The position numbers and the translations under genes were made by a program. 64,000 nucleotides of DNA from Taenia hydatigena. Its lineage: Eukaryota > Platyhelminthes > Cestoda > Cyclophyllidea > Taeniidae. Shown one piece after another: positions 35,559 to 46,130 of the stretch. Below the pieces are notes generated by a model. It saw only the letters and a list, made by a program, of their open reading frames with translations, made no database searches and was not told where the DNA came from. The stretch spans positions 240,001 to 304,000 of the forward strand of contig JADWOT020001851.1 in the NCBI GenBank assembly GCA_036345935.2. Direction: 5' to 3'. The number at the start of each line of letters is the position of its first letter. Within the stretch, counting starts at the first letter, position 1.

Positions 35559-35708
35559 AGGTGACAGCAGGATCTACTGATTTACCTCAGGGACAATTCC
35601 TCCCAGGAGGACCACAAAGTAGGAGTCTTAACACCTTAGAAAACGAAATGAAAGCAATTACTTGTGCATTCGGCGAATATATTGTTTCTACTTGCAAAGC
35701 AACGGCAT
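35559..35708 (+). CDS. Candidate internal exon
   Basis: Read from GTG at 35561, 49 codons plus one base run to GCAT|GTAATA. The translation has ordinary composition with segments DLPQGQFLPGGPQSRSLNTL and EMKAITCAFGEYIVSTCKA. The acceptor (GTAGAG) lacks a strong pyrimidine tract. The phase 1 end matches the next candidate exon at 35825: the one base left over plus two bases there give a Cys codon across a 116-nt intron. Product unknown. Confidence 0.36.
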
Positions 35709-35824
35709 GTAATAGTTGGATTACAAAACACTCAGCTAAGTGGCAGGCTACTGGTAGCTTGGCGTGAAAATGAAGTAGTATTGTTCACCCAAATGGGTCC
35801 ACTGAATAGCAGAAGACCCCACAG

Positions 35825-36021
35825 GCACACACGATTTGGCGTTCTACTACCTGAGTTACATAGGAAGCGAAATCTTAAAGGATATCAGTGACTTATCTCT
35901 TAGTCGAACCCAATCACATAAGCTTAGTTTCGCTATTTCACAGGCCGCATTTTACGTCAATCAGGAATCAATTGAGAATTCGATTTTTTCCCTGTTGAAA
36001 GCATTAACGAAATCTATTTGA
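35825..36021 (+). CDS. Candidate exon, joined in phase to the previous one
   Basis: After CCCCACAG the frame THDLAFYYLSYIGSEILKD continues 65 codons to a TGA at 36019-36021, with an even, helix-like composition (DISDLSLSRTQSHKL, then VNQESIENSIFSLLKAL). The stop would make it a terminal exon, yet further good candidates follow. Either two transcripts or genes exist, or the true donor lies inside this frame; GTCAAT after codon 43 is a weak phase 0 option. Not recognised. Confidence 0.36.
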
Positions 36022-36051
36022 CGCAGTCAAAGTAAGTGACCTTATGAACAG

Positions 36052-36267
36052 GTGGGCTATTCCTTCGTTGGCAGGTCTTCTGGCAAGTTTTCCTTATCCA
36101 GCAGATGGGGTTACAAAGTCTCGCATCTACCCCTACAAAATACGTGGTGGAAGCAGCGCATTTTGACGTTGCAAGCTCCGCAGTCTCCCCTTGCTCATCC
36201 TGCGGTCATCACCAGTGTGGAGTTGGTTCAAATCGGTCCCAAAAACGGTTTTGTTTCTGATGAGCAG
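36052..36267 (+). CDS. Candidate internal exon of 72 codons
   Basis: After ATGAACAG, 72 codons run to CAG|GTAAGG, a strong donor, with both ends phase 0. Readable segments are VGYSFVGRSSGKFSLSSRWG at the start and PAVITSVELVQIGPKNGFVS near the end. A second frame over the same bases is also open for about 70 codons, so frame choice rests on the phase fit and composition. Product unknown. Confidence 0.33.
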
Positions 36268-37334
36268 GTAAGGAGAGCTGGTAACAAACTCAGTTTAATC
36301 GCTAAAAAAGTCTGTCTTGCATAATTTTGGCTGCCTTTCCGCCTCTAGGTTAAGCAGTAAACGTATCGGTTGTTGTAGCGCAAATTCCTACTACTTTATT
36401 CTCTTGTCTTAGCATTGCAGTAATGCGTGGTCTGAAGATGGTCTACATAGTAGAACTGGTAGATTGTGCAATTTTGCCTACTCATACACTGACCAGACCT
36501 TCAGAATTAGGGATTTAACGATTTATTAATGAGGATCTTGTTAGACGGGCGCACAGGCGTCACCAACACGTGAAAATTAACTTTTCTTGTGGAACTTCGT
36601 CAGCATCTGAAGAGCCATCAACAGCAGGCAAAATTATTTCGTGCGACATTATCTCTCTGCGTTAGTAGTCGAGTGACTTCCTGCGCTCTCATTGCGACTG
36701 AGTATGGAAAGAGCGACAGATTTGAGTTCAGGAGCACAACACAATAAACTCACATTTAGTCACTTCCTTAAAGGAGCGCAATTAAATTGCTGTAGTAAGA
36801 CCCAGAACGAAGTTTCCGTCTACGATTACCTATGGCCGTTCTCGTAGTAAATATTTCCACTGTATGCCTATTTGAATTACAAAGAGCCTATAGTGGCAAT
36901 GGTCTCGTTCAAAATCTCTCTTCATGTTTTTGTGCAAAACAATAACAAATAAGTTTTGGCCACCAGTGGTACCTCAAATAGCCCGTATGCGTTGCTTTGC
37001 TCCTATTCAACTTGTTTCATCTTTCATTGATCGCGACTGCTATTCTGCAATTTGTTGTCTTAGTTTTTCTCTCAATTCCCATGTAGTAGTAGTAGTAAAC
37101 TGTAGCAAATGTAGGCAGGTTCTAGCTCCTCTCTTGATTGCTCCTCCCCACCTTTTTTGTCTCTCGAAGTGCCAAGGGAAAAGCAGGGACTTAGCCAGCG
37201 CGTGGCTGATCTCGTATCAGGTTGGCGCTCCGCCAGCGTCTTTTGTTTCATCGCAGCATAGGGATGAGGCACTACAGCTCTCCAGTCGCGAGTCATACAG
37301 CCGTCGAATGACAGGTGTATCACCTTTATTTGCT
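36268..37334. other. No gene supported; probable intron
   Basis: A plus frame at 36924-37463 is 179 codons long, but its right third lies inside repeat module a, shared with 27390 and 41425, and it has no recognised domain. I therefore do not call it a gene. Confidence 0.4.
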
Positions 37335-37739
37335 ACCGCTTGCACTGCATTTTTACCGTTTGCAGCTCTCACATGGGCAATAAGAATTACTGACGACAAA
37401 GGAGACAAACCACCTTCGATTGACATCAAGGTATGCATCAGTCTTACGTGCTACATTGCTTGACTTGCCTCTCTTTAGCATTTGCTTGCTCAAAGTCGAC
37501 CGCCGTGCGAAGCAACTCATAGGCGTTTCAATACTACTCTCTTCCCACCATGAGGTGTCAAATTCAATCTGAAGGAAGGAAAAAAAGAAATTAGGGAAGC
37601 CGGAGGAAAAAAAACGATTAAATGTAATGAAGTGAGTTGATGGGTGGTAAAATACTGGCGATGTGTGGAGTTAAAAGTAAATGGGCAGCCGACTGGCCAT
37701 CCAACAAAAGACCAAAGGAGATGTTACTAGGCTCAGGAT
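37335..37739 (+). repeat. Dispersed repeat module a, joined to module b
   Basis: Matches the left ends of the large repeats at 27390 and 41425 (CCGCTTG..ACTGCA, GACAAAGGAGACAAA, TTGCCTCTCTTTAGCATTTG, GAAGTGAGTTGATGGGTGG). Unlike those copies, which continue into module c, this one continues into module b from about 37740. Confidence 0.65.
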
Positions 37740-38935
37740 AGAACTGTCGATTTGGTCGTCTACAAGGAGAAGCGTAAAGGAAAAGATGGAACGAATGAGC
37801 CCTTGAATCCATGTACACTTAAATCCACACACACACACACAAACACGCACTTTCATGCCTGCTTCCGCGCAGCACCAATTAAGATGACTCGCCAGAGAGG
37901 GAGATTGAATCGGGCATTAACACACATGCAGACTCGGGTAGACAAATAGACAGACAGGCGTAGACATACAGTGAAAAGGGCACAGATGGACTAAGGAGGC
38001 AAGCTCACATTCTTACCCGAAATTGTGAAGCTTCAGGTAGAGGGGCTTTCTGCAAGGTGAATGCAGGAAGTGGGCAATTATAAAGGCAGACAGAAGTTCG
38101 GCCAGCCTACAGGTCACGAAGTAGTAAGTGGAGAAGAGGAAGGAAAGGAGATGGGATTAAGCCAAAGTGATGCAGAGCAAGCTAGGGTGGCCAAAAGAAG
38201 CACAAAATTATAGGAGTTTCGGAAATTTAAGCTAAGGTATGCAAAGCGACGTTTGGTTTTAAGTACAGTGTGGGTTGGACAGATCTTGTCTAGCTTGTGC
38301 TAATCAAATCTGATTATGTTTCTTTGCTTGATTTAATAATGCCATAGTCAAGAGGACGCCGGCGGTTGGTGAGGTAGGGAGTGGAGAGGAAGAGAGGGGA
38401 GAATTTATGCTGGATTTAAGAGAGATTATGGTGAGAGAAGCGCGAGAAGGACAGAGGAGCTACACATCCTCGTGTCACTAAAGTGGAAAACAAAGGTAAG
38501 AAAAAGTACAATGTAGATGCATTGTAGAGTTGAATGCATGGAGTTCACACGGTAGGTCACGATGCGAGATGCAACACTCTAAAGCACATTGAGCGCAGCA
38601 GGAGACGAAGGAGACACTTAATAATAGTGTGCTGGAGATTGATATGAGAAAGGAGGAGTAGGCAAGAGGCCTCCTATTGCAGGAATCCGATCTTGTCCGT
38701 TGTGATCTAGTCCAATCTAGCCAGATATGATGAAGCTTAGTAATGCAAACTCTGCTACAGTGCTTCCGTAGATGAACATGAGCATTGAGCAAGTTGCTGT
38801 TCATCAGTCGGTCATCTGGTGCTGTTGCTTATTTGGTGAATGCAAATGCATGTAAGAGACGAAAAGTAGGCGCAGCGCAGTAAGCGTCGTGGAAGTTATG
38901 AGATGACTAAGGGAATAGACCACTTACCCTGAAGA
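37740..38935 (+). repeat. Dispersed repeat module b, copy 2
   Basis: Follows the same order as 6430-7861 and 47830-49240. It has a CA-rich run near 37828 (about eight CA units), the GACAGACAGGCGTAGACATA phrase near 37951, TACCCGAAATTGTGAAGC near 38015, TCTTGTCTAGCTTGTGCTA near 38285, and GCTTCCGTAGATGAACATG near 38761. No gene is called in it; minus frames such as 38478-38804 are low-information. Confidence 0.72.
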
Positions 38936-40757
38936 AGGAAGGGCATTTCTGGTAAACATCCTTAAGCCTATCCTTTGATTAATCGTTTCTTTGCATCACT
39001 GAAGATAATAACTTTATGCAAGGTTCTTCGGTAAGTAAAGAGATGCATTTGCTGCCATAAAAGACAAAGGAATGTCTGAGATAGAGGCAAAGGGATGAGA
39101 AGTTGTAGAAGTGGAAGAAACGATGTTACGGAAGGAGAAAAGAAGATTGAAAATGGGCATCGTAAGATGTCTCTGCACATTGCCGTAGTGCAGCATGCCG
39201 AAATTCTTAACCGTTTTTTCTTATCTATTCCCGAAGTGACTAACGTATCCACTCAACTGGCCATATGACCAAGTATAATATGAAGGATTTGACTCAGCGA
39301 GTGGAATTTTGATTTTTTCTATTCAATGGCATGCTCGAAGAGACCGAGCATAGATGTCTTTTTCCATGTGATATGCACCGGATAAGAGATGAATGAAGTG
39401 AGAGTAAGGAGAAAATAAAGCAGGTAGAGTAGGGAAGGAGGAATGTGGTTGACGGCATAGCTTTCCCTTAATGTCTACTGCATTTATCTCTTTTGGCACC
39501 CTGATGGCTCTGATGAGGCGGGGTGGGACGTCGAGAGTGACGAAAAGATGGATAGGAAGTCAACGGAAGCGGAGGGCAAAAGAAGGAGAAAACAAAGCGA
39601 AAGGGAGGCACTGGTGAATAATTGAATGGTGAGAACGACATTGCAAAGGAGAATGAATAATAGAAGACGATAGAAGGCGTATTAGAGTGTCTCTGACACT
39701 TTCCTTTTGTGTGATTAACCTCTTCCAATCTGGCACGTACAACTCGATTAGTAGCACGTGTAACGTGGTGCCTCTTAATGTCGCCTTCTGTAGGCTTCTG
39801 ACGGCATCTTCTATAAGTGGTTTTGTGTAGCAGCAAGGGCAGCGAGGTATAAATTCAGTAAAAAATTGGCGGCTATTTAGCTTGCAAAGGTACGATTTAG
39901 GCCAACTGTTACCTTGGCGCTGACTGCGGCTGATTTGTTCAGCTAAATGGTGCAGAATAATAGTTGGGTGAGAGACGAAGATGGGACGTTTACAGAAAGG
40001 AAGTGGAAGAAGGGATAGAGAACGGTCATCGTCGGATGTCTCTGCACAATGCTGCTGCAGAACGCAGCTAAGTACTTATGCTATTCGTTTTCGTATTGAG
40101 ATCATTCGCATTACATTGTGTTCCCTCCAAGGCATCAAGCGTCCTGTAATTAAACTGGACTTCACCTGAACGCAAGTGACCTAAAATTTGATTCCTACTC
40201 TTAGTTAATTATGAACCGGAATTAACAAGATACGGCGCAGTGTAATACCCATGCTACCTGACCTTTTATTGATGCACACACAGTGCAGCTGCTTAGCACA
40301 AAATGCTATAGTTTGAGTGGAGACCCACGTTTTTGGCACCGTAGCAATTTCACAGTCGGGGCTTTTAATTATGCTACAATTGCGTAGGGCTTCATCCTCG
40401 TAACCGGCCCTAGCCTCAATTGTCTCTAGTTTTAAACTGAACTGCTTGCATTTTTAATGATGTTGTCTTCGTTGCCACTTTAAGTTACATTTGGTTAACT
40501 TGCCGACAAGCAAGCAGCAAGCAGCCTAGCCTCCTTTTTTCTGATAATAGTGCTTACAAGATACCTTTTGCAAATCGATTTCATATACACCATACAAATG
40601 CGAATGCAATATTTACTCCAACCTGATAAAAAATTTTCAGACCTGCGGAAGCAAAGCGAATTGAAAGCAACGATCTCACCCAAGTTGAAGCCAAACGATA
40701 ATCCGACCATTCTAATCTGCAAACTGACACCTAATTAGACAAGAGAGTGGATTGCAG
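38936..40757. other. Gene-less stretch with an internal duplication
   Basis: Segment 38990-39240 resembles 39880-40130: both contain GGAAGTGGAAGAA-like runs followed by CATCGTAAGATGTCTCTGCAC or CATCGTCGGATGTCTCTGCAC and then a CAGCATG or CAGAACG block. The rest is purine-rich. The frame at 40550-40738 is overlapped by a second open frame, and its splice context is ambiguous. Confidence 0.4.
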
Positions 40758-40883
40758 GTGAAAGTCGCATTCGAAGTAGGATCTTTACCACCTTGGCTTG
40801 CACTTGCTAAAATCGCTTATGCTAAATGTGCTCAAGACGCATACAGCTCGCCAATGGAGAACGATTGGGCAATCTTTTCAAGG
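40758..40883 (+). CDS. Candidate 42-codon internal exon
   Basis: After GTGGATTGCAG, exactly 42 codons run to AGG|GTACGC, phase 0 at both ends. The translation is ordinary soluble protein, with VKVAFEVGSLPPWLALAKIA followed by an Ala/Cys/Asp-containing segment and ending SPMENDWAIFSR. The acceptor tract is purine-rich, which weakens it. Its phase fits both the exon at 36052 and the terminal candidate at 41176. Product unknown. Confidence 0.38.
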
Positions 40884-41175
40884 GTACGCCTACTTCATCC
40901 ACTAATACCAGCGCCACAGGCATTAAATGATTCTACCGACTCGGGTTTTGTCACGTCTTGTATCCTGCCCTGGCTACTGCAGAGCCAACAACGAAGACTT
41001 TGAAAAGCAAAAAGCAGCTACGTCTCGCCTCAAAAAGGCGATGTTCATCAAGGCAGTCAAGGTGCAATACACGACAAAACACCCAACAAATTGAAACCCG
41101 TTTCTATCTGAATGAGGCATGAAGCAATAGCAAAAACTGTTTTAAATTTTAGTGTTTTCCAGTAACTCCCTGCAG

Positions 41176-41289
41176 CGTATCCAACAAAAGCTCCACAGAG
41201 GAGACGGCTCTGTCTACTCCAAGTTGTACACCATCTGTAACATTAAGCAAGGCCAAATTTTGCAGCTATTCCCTTTACTAGCAAATTGA
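41176..41289 (+). CDS. Candidate terminal exon with stop
   Basis: The run TTTTCCAGTAACTCCCTGCAG ends in an acceptor. The following 37 codons start RIQQKLHRGDGSVYSKLY and end GQILQLFPLLAN before TGA at 41287-41289. The start phase 0 matches the exon at 40758, and joining them keeps a continuous frame of 79 codons. It lies just before repeat module a begins at about 41425, so the gene end and the repeat edge nearly coincide. A polyadenylation signal was not clearly seen. Product unknown. Confidence 0.36.
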   Translation, partial: RIQQKLHRGDGSVYSKLYTICNIKQGQILQLFPLLAN

Positions 41290-42649
41290 AACCTCTCAGC
41301 TAAAACCTTGATGGTCATAATAAATTGCGATTCGCAATACCACCAGATAATATTCCTAAATAAAAAAATTCAAGCAAAATGAAATCGCGAAGGGGACACT
41401 GCGACTTTTACCGTCGTCAAATGGTAGGTTCGCCATCTCCATATACTGCCGCTTGAACTGCAGCGCCCTCTTTGACAGACCCATTTGTTCCGTGGTCGCA
41501 CAGGTTTCGTGAAATCCTAATGACAAAGAAGACAAATTGCTTTCACCTGTCGTGAGAGTGTTCGTCAGTTTCATGTGCCACATTACCAAGTTTGCCTCTC
41601 TTTGGCATTTGTTGACCCGCAGCCGGCAGCTATTATGGATGCCTTTGAGACGTTGTGGTGCTTCTCTCTTCCTACCATGCAGTGTTCACTTTTCTCTAAA
41701 GGAAGAAAGGAAATAGAGGAGCTACAGTTGGAAAAAACAAATTAAATGTGGTGAAGTGAGTTGGTGAATGGGTATGTTAAGTAATTCAAGCAAATTGCAA
41801 AGTTGAAATCAAATAGGTCGCCAGCTACTTATCAGCCGAACAGCCAAAAGGGATCACATATTTTACGCATGATAAAACTGTTGATTTGGTTGACTTGAAA
41901 GGCAGGTTTGAAGTGGAGGATGAGACAAATGTGCCTTTGCATCCACACACCCTCAGGCATCCTTGGCATCGGGCTGTGTCTGAGATGCCCTATCATCAGG
42001 TAGGTGGTGAATAGTCCGCGTTAAGTTGCAATTTTCTGCCTTACTTTTAGCTGATTTAATGCAACGATAACGGATACTCTCGCCACTTTGTTCTTCTGCC
42101 TTTCGTGAGAGTGTGCCGCACGGTGAAGTCACCCGTCTCAAAGAATGAAGACGGGTGAACTACGTGATCCATTCCTTTAAGTGCCTTATCACATTTATTC
42201 TTCCTTTACAAATATCTCCCTTATTTTTCAACAGTTTATACATAGATAGTTTTGGGAATAGGACACATGCGGAAACCCCTTCAGAACAACCTACGCCTTC
42301 AAGTCATCATCAAGACAGTTGCACATCTTCCTCAACGAGGACAAGATGGAGCTGTGGAGTACAGTTTCGCTCTAGTGACCTCCGTTTTAACGCTTTATAA
42401 ACTTCTAATCCATCTTTCGTGGCACTGTAGGAGTGCCTGCGTAGTGCTTAGTCCCAACATCGTTAGCAACTAAGGCTTGGAGAAATGGAAGTAACTGATT
42501 AATTAGTCGTGACCCGAATGTGGGTGTGTGGGGAATCCTTTATCTCGCACCGCATAATAGCAAGCAAAATGCACTATAGATCCTTCTCCAAATACCTGTT
42601 CATTTTTCATTCCCTTCTTAAAGCCTCTTCCTTCAGGAACGTTAACGCA

Positions 42650-42886
42650 TTAAGTCGTTAATGATATATCAACTGCTGCTGCTGCTCGACCATCTGTGGC
42701 ACTCGAATGCAGATCTGGTTGTTGTCGCTGCTGTTGGTAGAGCCCTACACCACCAAGCGAGTGAATGCGCTTCCCTGCCACGGAAGGCGTGAACGCGAAA
42801 TCACGTCCGTTGAAAAATTTGTCTGCTTCAAAAGTGCATGTTTTGTGATGCTTTCCTCTGCCTTGCATATGATGCAATAGCTTCAC
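42650..42886 (-). CDS. Exon-like frame inside a repeat-specific insert
   Basis: On the minus strand 78 codons end with TAA at 42650-42652. The middle (KHHKTCTFEADKFFNGRDFA, then TPSVAGKRIHSLGGVGLY) reads as ordinary protein and is followed by a Gln/Ala-rich part coded by CAG repeats (near 42668). The insert is absent from repeat copy 1 at the matching place. It could be a piece of a host gene carried by the repeat, or chance. No family recognised. Confidence 0.25.
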   Translation of the reverse strand: MKLLHHMQGRGKHHKTCTFEADKFFNGRDFAFTPSVAGKRIHSLGGVGLYQQQRQQPDLHSSATDGRAAAAVDISLTT

Positions 42887-44824
42887 TTTTTAAATGTGCG
42901 CTAATTGACTTCTCTGCTGCGTGTGTGCGTTCATTGTCTTTTGCAAGAGTGTTAGCAGGCGGGTTAATGGAGCGTTATTCGTTAACGTGGCTTCTGGTGG
43001 TCGCGTTGGTGGTGGTGATGGCCATTTGTGAGTATTTGGGACGCGTGGTAAGGGATGCTTCATTGACGCATTGTGTGATGACAGGCCTTGGCGTGGGTAT
43101 CGAGTGTCTAGTGCAAGCGGTCACACTGCTTGTAAGGTTCTGTAGGTGAAGGGTGGATCAGTATGCAGTATGTTGAAAAATACGAAAGTTGATTTGGTAA
43201 TGGTAAGAAGAAGAATGCCCTCCCTTCCTTTCTTCTCCTTCCATTCGTTCAAATTACTTTTACGAACTTGCTCATGACTCGTCAATAACCGCGTTTTTAC
43301 GTTTTCTTATGGAATAACACTGTCATCTTGTTGATGATGTGATTGAGTGCTTTTATTAACAAAATGAATACAAATGGATGCCCCTCTTCTCTTTTTTCTC
43401 TCGGTTCTCTTTTTGCGGTTCTGGTCTGTGTGCAACCTCTTTTCCCTAGCCAGTGCCCGATCAGATGCCCACCTCGACGTGCAACTCCTACTGCGCATTA
43501 ATTAAGTAGCAATAGCATTCTGCCTCAAAAATATTGCAACAGAAGTGACCACCAGCAAGTAGACATCGCATGGGATAATAAAGTTGCGGCAGCAATTGTC
43601 TTCCTCCTCACCCTTAACCCTTTCTAGTGGGGCACTAGCGAAGCACGTACACTACTAGCTACCACTGTTTGGACTGTGTTATTTGGAGCACACGCTGTTC
43701 GTAAATTAAAGCCTTAAATTATTGTAGTGGGGTTGTGTTGGTGGTAGTTTGAGTAGAAATGCATGCATGCATATATTTTCGTCCCAGTCATTTTAAATGT
43801 AGAAGCAGTGCTTCTTCAGCGAGGTGGGAGTGGGATCCACGCGACGATGCGGTGTATTGAGGAGGTAACACTACCGCAATGATTGTGATGGAGAGGGAAG
43901 GGGGTGTCGCAAGCCGCACATCATGCCACGCCTACAAGGATGTCTTCAAAGACAATTTTATAAATCCCTTCACATACGCCCTCTATAGTCAATAACAACT
44001 TAGCCCGCTTCGAAGGTTAAGCCTAATAAAGATGTGCATAATACCTCCGTCCTCCTTCCCACCTAGTGCGTCGACATCGGCCACCGAAGAAACAATGCAG
44101 AAACCAATTTCTGCCTAAAAAGGCATACAACCCCTACCACCTTCTCCTCCTCTTCCTCCTTCTCATCTTTTGGTGTAGTTCACAGTCAATTGGTTTGGTA
44201 GTAGCTCCCGACACCCCTCGTTGGATGTACCAGCATTTGACTGCGTCGTACTTCACAAGAGGCATGGTTTAATCCCAATCTTCTATAAGTACGCAAGTAC
44301 CACAATAATCTAGATATACGCAGGCACGCAATTTAAGACGCATGAGGCTAGAATCCAGAACCATTCAACCTAAAATGCTTTTTTAAACCCCACACAAGTA
44401 ACGACTTTGCGATGACAGTGGAATTCAAAATCCAATCAAATTACGTGTTGAGATGCCTAGCCAGGTCAATCTACGAAATTGAACTAAGCATTGCATAACT
44501 AATACGCACGATATTCAACTTACCGAGGCAGCATATTCTTTGGAACTTTTATTCAATTCGTGCATATATTGGCTCTGTTAGGCATTGTCTGCGCAATTGA
44601 GAGTGGAGGACTGGAACCCTGTTTAACAGAAGTCTGTCATAACGTCATTTAGCCCTATGCAGTATTTTGTGTCCTGCTCAGTGCTTACCATTGCGTTACT
44701 TGGCCTCTCTATTGACAACCAATCCAATCTGAGGGCTTTATTGTCACGTCATTATATGCGATATTGTAATACTCTTTTTGGCATGACCACTGGTTCTGGT
44801 TTTCGTCACACAGAGGTGGCCATT

Positions 44825-44985
44825 GTAGCGCCTAGGGGCTCTCTTGAAGGCAAAGGAAGGCAGAATACTAAAGTAGAATTTATATATGGCATGGTCCGGA
44901 TGCCAGACTATACAGCTAGGGCATTGTGGCTATCCCTGTGTCCCTGACCAAAACCGGTAGCTCAAACAAACCAAGTACTACAGCC
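44825..44985 (+). repeat. Short interspersed element, copy 4
   Basis: Lies within the large repeat copy 2. Blocks in order are CTCTCTTGAAGGCAAAGGAA, GGCAGAATACTAAAGTAGAA, GCATGGTCCGGATGCCAG, CAGCTAGGGCATTGTGGC and CTCAAACAAACCAAGTACTA. The frame at 44657-44947 crosses it and is not a gene. Confidence 0.6.
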
Positions 44986-46130
44986 CTATTCTCCTGTCTA
45001 TTGAATTTGTGCATTCTGCCCTGGTATTTGCCTGCTTTTGCCTTCAAGGGGATTTCATTGTGCTACATTAATGCTTTCAATGCGTCTACGCTTTCAGGTT
45101 CTTTTAGCTTTTCCCATGTGAGCTTAGTTTTGCACGTTGGATTGTATATTTCCATACTTTGCCTAAATCTTGCTGTTATACGATCAACTAACTCTTTTCT
45201 TTAGTGCATTCGACACCGCATATTTTTCTAATACTTTACTAGCATCTCTCTATTCGTCGGATTGCATCCGCAACCTTAATTTTTTTCTTTCTATTTTTCG
45301 TTTTGTAGGTCGTTGGTCGTCTCACGGCGTTGCAGAGGCTGTGCCGGTCGCTTCCTGTGTACCAAGAGTCGAGATGGGAGGACGATGTAAGTTCCTATTG
45401 GAAAGGCTTGCGAAAACTATCGAAATAAATCAAAGCTACACTAAATCACAAACAAAAGTACACTGTAATGGGCTTTGTAAATCAAACTGGTCATGAACAT
45501 CAAACTTGTGAATAGTGAAAGTTCACTGACGAATTGTCAAAACAAATGCTAAATTGTTATTTAAATTGCAATAGCGTGGGTTCAAGACTCTTATAGTGTT
45601 ATTTTAACGCGTTTCCAAAGCCAGAATTTGTTGCTAGTTTTCTTACTTACGCTTGCCAAATAATTTGTTTCGTTTGCATTTTTGCCTTATGATTTAACGC
45701 CTAAAACAAAAAAAACTAGGTGTTCGCAATAATCTTCGACTTGCTATACATGCACAAAATTAGAAGCTTATTTCTTTTATCGGACAGCATTGAAGTGATT
45801 AGCTAGATTTGTGCGTGAAGTATGTAAGTAGTGTTAGTTTTTGTGGCCATTATTTTCGGTTAACGGGCTCAATTTGCTCCAACAAGTTGAAAAACTGGTT
45901 AGTGTTTGGGGCTTTTTTATTAGTCTTAGCTTGTTATTTTTTATTAGGCCCTTTCTATTTCGATTGGCTTCCTTCGTACGCTTACCTGCTGGAGTAAACT
46001 CCAAGGCTTCATAATGTGAATTTTAAGACATTTCATTTCACAGCTCGAGTCTAATCACCTTCCGTTTTTGATGTGCGATACTTTAGGTAATAAATTAAGA
46101 TTGTTTTGGCAACTTGTCAATCAGTTTTTA

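Larger units (their letters stand above)
41425..46130 (+). repeat. Large dispersed repeat, modules a and c, copy 2 (longest)
   Basis: The most complete copy. It shares blocks with copy 1 (CGCTTGAACTGCAGC near 41451, GATGCCTTTGAGACGTTGT at 41639, TACGCCTTCAAGTCATCATC near 42291, AAGCGGTCACACTGCTTGT at 43117) and with copy 3 (GCCTAATAAAGATGTGCAT near 44020, TAGATTTGTGCGTGAAGTAT near 45803, GATTGGCTTCCTTCGTACGC near 45961). It contains a 400-bp insert near 42490-42910 that is absent from copy 1. No full-length coding frame was found, so the mode of movement is unknown. Confidence 0.8.

Noticed and set aside
36924..37463. A 179-codon plus frame with a hydrophobic segment and a donor-like end at 37433.
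   Set aside because: Its right third is repeat module a, shared with 27390 and 41425, where the matching frame is not conserved on this strand.
39468..39836. A 122-codon minus frame with a basic N-terminal part.
   Set aside because: The plus strand is purine-rich here, the middle and end of the translation are Phe/Ser/Pro low complexity, and no splice or start context supports it.
40550..40738. A possible exon; another frame over the same bases gives a Cys-rich peptide resembling an EGF-like unit.
   Set aside because: Two frames are equally open, neither has a donor before its stop, and the Cys spacing lacks the Gly positions of EGF repeats.
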